6,128 nt of DNA from a candidate division BRC1 bacterium ADurb.BinA292 (GTDB taxonomy: Bacteria; Sumerlaeota; Sumerlaeia; MVZB01): contig MVZB01000206.1 of the NCBI GenBank assembly GCA_002068205.1, positions 1 to 6,128 on the forward strand, read 5' to 3'. Below, one piece after another: positions 1 to 4,673 of the stretch (the first letter of the stretch is position 1; each line of letters opens with the position of its first letter). Position numbers and translations under genes: made by a program. The notes beneath the pieces were generated by a model that did no database searches, was not told the DNA's origin, and worked only from the letters and a program-made list of their open reading frames with translations.

Positions 1-25
1 GGCGTTTTCGTGCATGGTTGCGGGA

Positions 26-40
26 CAGGCATCTTGCCTG
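26..40. repeat. Short perfect palindrome after the MgtC-like gene
   Basis: CAGGCA (26-31) and TGCCTG (35-40) form a 6-base stem around TCT. It lies 31-45 bases past the MgtC-like stop codon. No T-run follows on the minus strand, so it is not a typical intrinsic terminator. The wording GGGACAGGCATCTTGCCTG looks, from memory, like a dispersed intergenic palindrome seen many times per genome in some planctomycete-like and related bacteria; this is not verified. Confidence 0.5.
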
Positions 41-70
41 ACATGCATTCGCAGAGCTGCGTTGCCTGCG

Positions 71-784
71 TCAGTCGCCGGTGGGCGAAATGCGGAATTC
101 ACGCACGGATTTCAGTTCACGCAGCGCGGCGGCCAGACGCGCGGTGTCGCTGGGATTGGTCGTGCGGATGATCATGCGGTACTCGAAAACCTTGCCGTCA
201 TCGGTGACGCGATAGCTCATATTCGCCACGGTAAAACCCTGATCGGTCAGCAGGCGGCGCAGGTCGGCCTCGGGCATGACGTGATCGCGATCAAAGGAAA
301 TATGATGATACGCATAGGTCTGGCTCGGCATGGCCGCCTCGATCCGGCGGAAGACCGAGAGGATGCCCAGCACCAGCACCGTGGCGAGAATGGCGGGCAG
401 AAAAAAGCCGACGCCGAAGAGGATGCCGATGGCCGCGGTGATCCAGAGCGAAGCGGCCGTCGTCAGCCCGCGAATGGTGACCCCTTCCTTGAAAATGACG
501 CCCGCGCCCAGGAAGCCGATGCCGGTCATGATCCCCTGGGCCATGCGCGTGGGGTCGGTGCGCACCGTATCGAGCGGCACGCCGGGCAGCCATTTCCACT
601 GAAAATAAGTGACCAGCATCAGCAGGCTGGAAGCCAGGCAGACCAGTGCATGGGTGCGGAATCCGGCCGGTCGCCCATGGAAGCTGCGCTCGAATCCAAT
701 CAACCCGCCGGCCACCAGCGCCGACAGCAGGTGCAGGGCCACGGTCCGATGATCGGGGTCGAACAAAAAGCGCCAGTCGGGCAT
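71..784 (-). CDS. MgtC/SapB-family inner-membrane protein
   Basis: A 237-residue protein whose N-terminal two thirds match the MgtC/SapB/YhiD membrane family. Residues 26-48 hold the hallmark GGLIGFER followed by GRPAGFRTHALV. Residues 88-123 hold GIGFLGAGVIFKEG and then RGLTTAASLWITAAIG, the most conserved block of the family. Hydrophobic segments lie near residues 13-31, 45-60, 84-98, 106-124 and 126-146, giving about four or five membrane helices. Residues 155-237 are a soluble, probably cytoplasmic, ACT-like tail. Family members have been linked to magnesium-limited growth and, in Salmonella MgtC, to inhibition of F-ATPase; the role here is unknown. I chose the ATG at 784 because GAGGAAA lies 6 bases upstream. 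A longer reading to 862 would add 26 Cys/Pro/Leu-rich residues that only translate a 9-base repeat. The gene follows era after 150 bases and may be transcribed separately. The family call is firm, the substrate is not. Confidence 0.93.
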   Translation of the reverse strand: MPDWRFLFDPDHRTVALHLLSALVAGGLIGFERSFHGRPAGFRTHALVCLASSLLMLVTYFQWKWLPGVPLDTVRTDPTRMAQGIMTGIGFLGAGVIFKEGVTIRGLTTAASLWITAAIGILFGVGFFLPAILATVLVLGILSVFRRIEAAMPSQTYAYHHISFDRDHVMPEADLRRLLTDQGFTVANMSYRVTDDGKVFEYRMIIRTTNPSDTARLAAALRELKSVREFRISPTGD

Positions 785-821
785 GGGCTGTTTCCTCGAT
801 CTGAGGTCAGGGGCTGGGGCG

Positions 822-866
822 CATAAAGGACATAAGGGACATAAAGGATGCAAAGGACACAAGAGA
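822..866. repeat. 9-base tandem repeat, five units (CATAAAGGA type)
   Basis: Five contiguous 9-base units on the plus strand: CATAAAGGA (822-830), CATAAGGGA (831-839), CATAAAGGA (840-848), TGCAAAGGA (849-857) and CACAAGAGA (858-866). Units 1 and 3 are identical and the array decays towards era. It lies 38 bases upstream of the MgtC-like start, within the era-MgtC spacer. It is AT-rich compared with its surroundings. In frame on the minus strand it reads as Cys-Pro-Leu repeats, which creates a false N-terminal extension of the MgtC-like protein. Confidence 0.85.
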
Positions 867-934
867 ATTATGGCGCCATTCTCGAAGACCCATGGGCATA
901 TCCCGCTTGTGCACTCATCGCATATCGCGCCTGC

Positions 935-1882
935 TCACCCGCGGGGCGGTTTTAAGCCAAGCTGACCGAGTTGGGCCTCGCTGCGGCGCCATTTGGGCCG
1001 GACCTTCACCCACAGCTGCAGAAAGACCGGCTGGCCGTAGAGCCGCTCGATGTCCTTGCGGGCATTTTCGCCGATCTTTTTCAGCATCGCGCCCCCCTTG
1101 CCGATGATGATCGACTTGTGCGCCTCGCGCTCGGTGATGATCAGGACGCGGATCAACGGTTTGCCGGGACGATTTTCGTCGAAAATCTCGGTCTGGGTGG
1201 CGGTGGCGTAGGGAATCTCCTGGCCCAGGTAACGAAAGAGTTTTTCGCGGACCATTTCGGATGCCATGAAACGCAGGTCGCGGTCGCTGACCTGGTCCGG
1301 CTCGTAGAGCAGCGGGCCCTCGGGCAAGGCGTCGGCGATGGCGTCAAGCAGGAGCGGCAGGCCGCGACCGGTCCGCGCGGCGATGCCGAAGGCGCGCTGG
1401 TAATTGAAATCCGGCGCCTCGGCCGGGAAGAAGTTGCCCGGGACGCGATCGATCTTGTTCCAGACGACCCAGACCGGGCGGTTGGTGCGGCGCAGCATCG
1501 CCAGCACGGGCTCCTCCTCGGGCGGGGTCACGGCGCCGCGCGGTGGGCGGCGGGCGTCGCGCAGATGGAGGATCAGGTCGCAGTGGCGCAGCCCGAACGC
1601 CGCCCATTCGACCAGGTGTTCATTGAATGCGTCGGCCGGCTCCAGGATGCCGGGCACATCGACCAGCACGGCCTGCATCCGGTCGTCGGTGTAGATGCCG
1701 CAGACGCGTTCGCGCGTCGTCTGGGGCCGGTCCGACACAATGGAAACCTTGGCGCCGACCAGCCGATTAACCAGCGTGCTCTTGCCGACGTTGGGGACGC
1801 CGGCCAGCCCGACGAAGCCGACGCGGCGGGGCGGGTGCTCGGGCGGCGGCGAGGGGGAGAGGGGCGGATCGGGGTGGTTCAT
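935..1882 (-). CDS. era: GTPase Era, 30S ribosome assembly factor
   Basis: A 315-residue Era GTPase, near the usual 295-310. Era binds the 3' end of 16S rRNA through its KH domain and couples GTP hydrolysis to 30S maturation at the membrane. G1 (P-loop) is GVPNVGKST at residues 28-36, the switch I motif QTTR is at 54-57, G3 is DVPG at 75-78, G4 is NKID at 142-145, and the G5 region is AAR at 169-171. The C-terminal KH domain has IIIGKGGAMLKKIG at 258-271, followed by ARKDIERLYG and a WVKVRPKWR block typical of Era. Two departures are visible: G3 has Val where Era normally has Thr (DTPG), and G5 has Ala for Ser. The first 20 residues are a proline-rich extension. The start overlaps the ybeY stop in ATGA and has no Shine-Dalgarno, so translation is probably coupled. 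Downstream come 150 bases and then the MgtC-like gene. Confidence 0.97.
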   Translation of the reverse strand: MNHPDPPLSPSPPPEHPPRRVGFVGLAGVPNVGKSTLVNRLVGAKVSIVSDRPQTTRERVCGIYTDDRMQAVLVDVPGILEPADAFNEHLVEWAAFGLRHCDLILHLRDARRPPRGAVTPPEEEPVLAMLRRTNRPVWVVWNKIDRVPGNFFPAEAPDFNYQRAFGIAARTGRGLPLLLDAIADALPEGPLLYEPDQVSDRDLRFMASEMVREKLFRYLGQEIPYATATQTEIFDENRPGKPLIRVLIITEREAHKSIIIGKGGAMLKKIGENARKDIERLYGQPVFLQLWVKVRPKWRRSEAQLGQLGLKPPRG

Positions 1883-2379
1883 GGCATGCGGGCCGAACGG
1901 CGGATCAGGCCCTCAACTCCTTCGTCGCGCAGCAGGTCATCCTCGGCCGCCGCCATCGAGCGCCGGCGCGCGGGCGTATCGTGCTCGTAACCCAGCAGGT
2001 GAAGCAGGCCATGGGCCAACAGGCGGGCGAGATGCCGGCCAGGATCGATCCCCTCGGCGCGGGCGGCCGCGCGCGCCACCGGCAGCGCGACGACGATATC
2101 GCCGACGGCGCCGGTCACGCCGCTCCGGCGCGGGTCGCCCGGATGCAGCGGAAAGGAGAGCACGTCGGTGGGTTGATCGTGCCCGCGCCAGCGGCGATTG
2201 AGGCGCCGAATGGTGGGTCCGTCGCACAGGACGAGGCTCAGTTCGTGTCGCCGGTCGAGCCCGGCGCGCCGCGCCAGCCGGCCCAGCAGCTCGGCGCCGA
2301 GCGGCCCCAAGTCTTGGGCATGGCGGCCCAGGCGCCCCCGCAGCGACCAGACAATGCGGGGCGTGGCCCTGGGCGTCAT
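1879..2379 (-). CDS. ybeY: Endoribonuclease YbeY (rRNA maturation factor)
   Basis: A 166-residue UPF0054/YbeY protein, a normal length for the family. YbeY is a zinc-dependent single-strand endoribonuclease needed for 16S rRNA 3'-end processing and 70S quality control. The metal site is intact: HGLLHLLGYEH at residues 123-133 supplies His123, His127 and His133. The other conserved blocks are also present: a region like LNRRWRGHDQPTDVLSFP at about 60-77 and GDIVVALPVA at 93-102. The N-terminal 40 residues are arginine-rich and poorly conserved. The ATG overlaps the stop of the upstream TPR gene (ATGA at 2379-2376), and its stop overlaps the era start (1882-1879). No Shine-Dalgarno precedes it, so it probably depends on ribosomes terminating on the TPR gene. 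The ybeY-era pairing is common in bacteria. A phoH-type gene is often just upstream but is absent here. Confidence 0.96.
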   Translation of the reverse strand: MTPRATPRIVWSLRGRLGRHAQDLGPLGAELLGRLARRAGLDRRHELSLVLCDGPTIRRLNRRWRGHDQPTDVLSFPLHPGDPRRSGVTGAVGDIVVALPVARAAARAEGIDPGRHLARLLAHGLLHLLGYEHDTPARRRSMAAAEDDLLRDEGVEGLIRRSARMP

Positions 2380-3632
2380 GGGGCGGTGGAAGTCAGCGTT
2401 CCGGTGGCCGGCGTCTCCGCCGCCTCGGTGGAGGGGGAAGGCGTCTCGGCCGGCGCCGGGGGCTCGCCTTCGGTCAACTCCAGGCTGGCCGTGGTCAGCC
2501 CCGCCTGGGCGAGCGTGGCAGTGCTCGCCATCGAGGCGAACAGGGTCTGGGACGTGACGCCGTCGGCGATGAATTGCTTGAGCCGTTCCATTTCACGCTC
2601 GATCACCAGCGCGTCCTCGGGCACGGGGCTTTCGGCGAGCGCCTGCTCCATCACGGCCAGGACCTGGTCGAAGCGGCCGCGACTGAACAGGAGGGTGGCC
2701 AGCCGGCGCTGCGCCTCGGAACGAACCGAACTGGTCGGATACTTGTCAATCACCGTCCGCAGACTGTCGATCGCCGCCTGAACCTGCCCGCGCAGCTCCT
2801 GCACGCGCGCCATGCGCAGGTAGAGCCGGCTCTTTTCCTCGGCGCCGAGGGCTTCGTCGATCTGCTGATGGTAGAGCGCCTCGCTGGCATTGAAACTGGC
2901 TTCGGCGGCTTCCTCGTTGCCGGCCTGGAGCTGGTAGTCGCCGATGGCGAAGAGGATTTCGGGGCGCTGGGGACTGTCGGGATGCTGCTCCAGGTATTCC
3001 TCGTAGACGGCGACCGATTTCTCGGGCTGGCCCATCTGGCGATAGAGCGCGGCCATCCGCTCCAGGGGGAACATCTGCTCCTCGGGACGCTGGTCTTCGC
3101 GCGAGAGGAGGTACTGGAGCAGTTCGAGCGCCTGATCGTACTGCTCATCGGCGGCGTAAAGCTGCGAGAGCTCGAACAGGAGGCCCGGCTGCTCCATCGG
3201 CAGGCTGTTGGAGGTCGCGATCGCCTCGGCGATCGCCTGCTCGAACTGGCGCTCCTGGCCGTAGGAGCGGATCTTGAGGACGCGCGCGCCGAGGCCCTCC
3301 TCGGTCTCGAGGCCGACCGCGTCGACGTAGTCGTCCAGTTGCTCGCGGGCGCGGGTCAGATCGCCGTCGTTGAGGTAGCACATCGCCAAGCCGATGCGGG
3401 CGTCGATCGCGGCCTTCGTGTCGGGATGCTGCTCGATGATTTCCTCATAGGCGAACTGCGCATTGAGCACGTCGCCTTCGCGCGCCCACTGATTGGCCTC
3501 CTCCAGCTTCTCCTCGGGGCTTTTGGTGGAGCAGGCCGCGGCCAGCAGGGCAATCAACAGCAGGCCGCTCAGCGGGCGCGGCCGGTCGTGGCGCGGCCGT
3601 CCCGGCAGCCACCTGAGACTGAGAATGTGCAT
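2376..3632 (-). CDS. TPR-repeat lipoprotein heading the ybeY-era operon
   Basis: A 418-residue protein made mostly of tetratricopeptide repeats. From the ATG at 3632 the N-terminus has an Arg/Pro-rich n-region, a hydrophobic core (LSGLLLIALLAAA, residues 21-33) and a lipobox cysteine at 34 followed by Ser, so it is probably a lipoprotein, by the +2 Ser rule outer-membrane directed. TPR-like helix pairs run at about residues 42-72, 77-107, 151-180, 187-218, 224-254, 268-299 and 303-334, with recurring patterns such as A-Y/F-EE..-E-HPD. Residues 390-418 are a low-complexity Pro/Ala/Thr/Glu tail. The layout recalls BamD or CpoB-like scaffolding lipoproteins, but no specific orthology is visible. 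A GTG at 3728 is in frame but would bury the signal peptide behind 32 residues, so I rejected it. AGAGGA lies a long 13 bases before the ATG. The stop overlaps the ybeY start. Confidence 0.88.
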   Translation of the reverse strand: MHILSLRWLPGRPRHDRPRPLSGLLLIALLAAACSTKSPEEKLEEANQWAREGDVLNAQFAYEEIIEQHPDTKAAIDARIGLAMCYLNDGDLTRAREQLDDYVDAVGLETEEGLGARVLKIRSYGQERQFEQAIAEAIATSNSLPMEQPGLLFELSQLYAADEQYDQALELLQYLLSREDQRPEEQMFPLERMAALYRQMGQPEKSVAVYEEYLEQHPDSPQRPEILFAIGDYQLQAGNEEAAEASFNASEALYHQQIDEALGAEEKSRLYLRMARVQELRGQVQAAIDSLRTVIDKYPTSSVRSEAQRRLATLLFSRGRFDQVLAVMEQALAESPVPEDALVIEREMERLKQFIADGVTSQTLFASMASTATLAQAGLTTASLELTEGEPPAPAETPSPSTEAAETPATGTLTSTAP

Positions 3633-3644
3633 GGGTGATCTGAA

Positions 3645-3723
3645 TTCCTCTGACAAAGGCTGAACCCGCCCCCCCAGGCGAGGCAGCGCCCAGGACCGAA
3701 CGGCGGATTCCCCTGTCAGGAAG
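3645..3723 (-). promoter_or_regulatory. Possible stem masking the ribosome-binding site of the TPR gene
   Basis: In the leader RNA, CUGACA (3719-3714) is the exact complement of UGUCAG (3655-3650). Past a bulged A at 3649 the helix could gain about three more pairs between 3722-3720 and 3648-3646, one of them a G-U. The second arm covers the AGAGGA that is the best Shine-Dalgarno for the start at 3632. The loop between the arms is about 58 nt, so the fold is marginal. It could reduce translation of the first cistron, and by coupling of all three. This is inference from base complementarity only. Confidence 0.3.
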
Positions 3724-3857
3724 CACAAGCATGAAAACCAGGATTAAGGACGACGCAGGGGGCCCGGGCAACGGTCTGGCGGCGCAATCAGCTCCATGGA
3801 GGTCGGATGGCTGAGCCGTCGTGGGATTTCGTGGTCAGAGCCGACGGCAGCCCGGGA

Positions 3858-3886
3858 ATTGTAGCCGCTGCCCGGGGGGATGTCAA
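3858..3886 (-). promoter_or_regulatory. Near-consensus sigma-70 promoter for the TPR-ybeY-era operon
   Basis: On the minus strand the -35 box is TTGACA (3886-3881), a perfect match. The spacer is 17 bases (3880-3864), and the -10 box is TACAAT (3863-3858), five of six. In such a GC-rich region a match this close is unlikely to be chance. Transcription would begin near 3851 and read through the TPR lipoprotein, ybeY and era. It implies a 5' leader of about 220 nt before the TPR start at 3632. Confidence 0.8.
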
Positions 3887-3957
3887 ATCGCCGACGCATG
3901 GCGGAAACCACCCAAGCAAGTCTGAATTCACCGGCGGAATCCGTTTTGGGGGTGAGC

Positions 3958-3993
3958 CGATGGCGATGGCGATTTCGATAGCGATACCGATAC
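3958..3993. repeat. Hexanucleotide tandem tract, six units (CGATNN)
   Basis: Six consecutive 6-base units all start with CGAT on the plus strand: two CGATGG, one CGATTT, one CGATAG and two CGATAC. The tract ends 12 bases from the GNAT stop codon. The first four bases are fixed while the last two vary in pairs. Read in frame on the minus strand it would give alternating Arg and Tyr/Asn/His, but no gene supports that. It is less GC-rich than its surroundings. It is a simple-sequence micro-repeat of unknown role. Confidence 0.75.
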
Positions 3994-4005
3994 CGTGCTC
4001 GCGGG

Positions 4006-4470
4006 TTATTCGCGCTCCAGTTCAAGCAACAGGGCGCGGTCGCAGCGTTGAAAGCCGAGTTTCTGATAAAACGGCAACACGGGGAGCCAGGGACTGATGT
4101 GGATCATGCCGAGGCCCTGGCTGCGGCACCAGTTGATCAGATTGCGCAGGACCGGGAGCATTACGCTCTCGTCCAGGGCCGCCGGCAGCGCGTCCAGTTG
4201 CGTGAGGATGCCGACCGGGGCGTCGCGCCGCGTGGGGTGGGGCAACCGGCGCAGCATCACCAGGTAGAGCGCCAGCAGGAGCTGCTGCTCGTCGCCGGCG
4301 ACCCAGACGGTCCAGTTGCCGCCGCTGAGCGCGCGGTCGAGAAAGGTGGCGAAGGCCGTCTGGTAATGGTTGGCGTCGCCGTCGCTCAGGGCGGGCTGGC
4401 CCAGTTGGCGCAGATGCAGGTCGGCCAGCGCACTGGAATCCTTGAACGTGGCGTGTCGAATCGTCAGCAC
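4006..4470 (-). CDS. GNAT-family-like N-acetyltransferase, degenerate CoA loop
   Basis: A 154-residue protein, the usual size of a single-domain GNAT enzyme, which moves the acetyl group of acetyl-CoA to an amine. The N-terminus (LTIRHATFKDSSALADLHLRQ, trimmed here) has the typical beta1-alpha1 pattern of I-R-x-A followed by D and a helix. Beta strands appear near residues 53-59 (WTVWVAG) and 64-72. The C-terminal motif PFYQKLGFQ at 133-141 is the strongest family marker. Motif A is weak: where active GNATs have a beta strand and then R/Q-x-x-G-x-G/A, this protein has GILTQLDALPAALDESVMLPVL (residues 87-108, partly shown by key residues) without the Gly-rich loop. It may bind CoA poorly or be diverged. 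The start is GTG with a weak GGGGGA eight bases upstream; no ATG lies further up in this frame. It stands alone between spacers. The substrate cannot be inferred. Confidence 0.75.
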   Translation of the reverse strand: MLTIRHATFKDSSALADLHLRQLGQPALSDGDANHYQTAFATFLDRALSGGNWTVWVAGDEQQLLLALYLVMLRRLPHPTRRDAPVGILTQLDALPAALDESVMLPVLRNLINWCRSQGLGMIHISPWLPVLPFYQKLGFQRCDRALLLELERE

Positions 4471-4495
4471 CGGTGGGTCCCCCAGGTTTTCGCCC

Positions 4496-4510
4496 CTCGC
4501 CGTCGGCGAG
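4496..4510. repeat. Small perfect hairpin upstream of the GNAT gene
   Basis: CTCGCC (4496-4501) and GGCGAG (4505-4510) form a 6-base stem with a 3-base loop. It lies 26-40 bases before the GTG start, within the likely 5' untranslated region, and abuts the 9-base repeat tract. It has no T-run, so it is not a classical terminator. It could be a weak regulatory hairpin or chance in GC-rich DNA. Confidence 0.4.
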
Positions 4511-4544
4511 CAAAAGAGGAAAGAGACACAAAGGACCTACGGGA
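4509..4544. repeat. Degenerate 9-base tandem repeat tract, four units
   Basis: The purine-rich units read on the plus strand as AGCAAAAGA, GGAAAGAGA, CACAAAGGA and CCTACGGGA. They are diverged copies of the CATAAAGGA-type unit at 822-866. The shared features are the 9-base period, the A/G-rich second half and the ending GGA or AGA. Like the other tract, it sits in the spacer directly upstream of a minus-strand gene, here the GNAT gene. Confidence 0.55.
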
Positions 4545-4570
4545 CGGCAAGCGAGCGCATAGCGCATCCC

Positions 4571-4601
4571 CTCTCCCGCCCGCTCATCGCCCGTGGGAGA
4601 G
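4571..4601. repeat. Inverted repeat (7-base arms) in the aroC-GNAT spacer
   Basis: CTCTCCC (4571-4577) is the exact complement of GGGAGAG (4595-4601), around a GC-rich 17-base loop. It lies about 75-105 bases beyond the aroC stop. It lacks a U-run in the aroC direction, so it is not a canonical intrinsic terminator, but it could stabilise a 3' end. The CTCTCCC...GGGAGAG type of palindrome is a common dispersed element in GC-rich bacteria, from memory. Confidence 0.45.
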
Positions 4602-4624
4602 TTCTTAATAACCCGTCAAGCCCG

Positions 4625-4657
4625 CGTTGGCAATGCCGACGACGAGTGACGCCAACG
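4625..4657 (-). repeat. Inverted repeat just after aroC, weak terminator candidate
   Basis: On the minus strand CGTTGGC (4657-4651) can pair with GCCAACG (4631-4625) around a 19-base loop. It begins 16 bases after the aroC stop, the expected place for a 3' hairpin. The following bases are GC-rich with no U-run, so termination there would be weak or Rho-assisted. The call rests on complementarity and position only. Confidence 0.35.
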
Positions 4658-4673
4658 GCGAGGATTCACCAGT

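Larger units (their letters stand above)
3633..4005. other. Spacer of 373 bases between the GNAT gene and the TPR-ybeY-era operon
   Basis: No convincing gene lies here. In minus-strand order it holds about 12 bases after the GNAT stop, a hexanucleotide tandem tract (3993-3958), roughly 70 bases without clear features, a near-consensus promoter (3886-3858), and a leader of about 220 bases running to the TPR lipoprotein start. The leader includes a run of seven G residues on the minus strand near 3676-3670. A short 17-codon minus-strand reading frame could start at an ATG near 3798, but it has no Shine-Dalgarno and an unremarkable sequence, so I did not call it a leader peptide. Confidence 0.7.

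Noticed and set aside
26..40. Rho-independent terminator of the MgtC-like gene
   Set aside because: The hairpin is short and no U-run follows on the minus strand.
14..826. Long plus-strand open frame antisense to the MgtC-like gene
   Set aside because: The opposite frame encodes a clear MgtC/SapB protein. This one is a composition-driven antisense frame, rich in Gly, Ala, Arg, Gln and His with no recognisable domain.
785..862. N-terminal extension of the MgtC-like protein to an ATG at 862
   Set aside because: The added 26 residues simply translate the 9-base repeat, and a good Shine-Dalgarno precedes the internal ATG at 784.
822..866. CRISPR-like array
   Set aside because: The units are 9 bases and contiguous, with no unique spacers and no cas genes, so this is a simple tandem repeat.
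971..1990. Long plus-strand open frame antisense to era
   Set aside because: It covers the Era coding region and spills into ybeY. High-GC antisense frames stay open by codon bias, and no domain is visible.
2574..3638. Long plus-strand open frame antisense to the TPR lipoprotein gene
   Set aside because: Its Leu/Gly/Val-rich sequence mirrors the codons of the TPR gene. The minus-strand product has a lipobox and TPR pattern, so it is the real gene.
3633..3728. N-terminal extension of the TPR lipoprotein to a GTG at 3728
   Set aside because: It would put 32 residues ahead of a lipoprotein signal peptide, which must be N-terminal.
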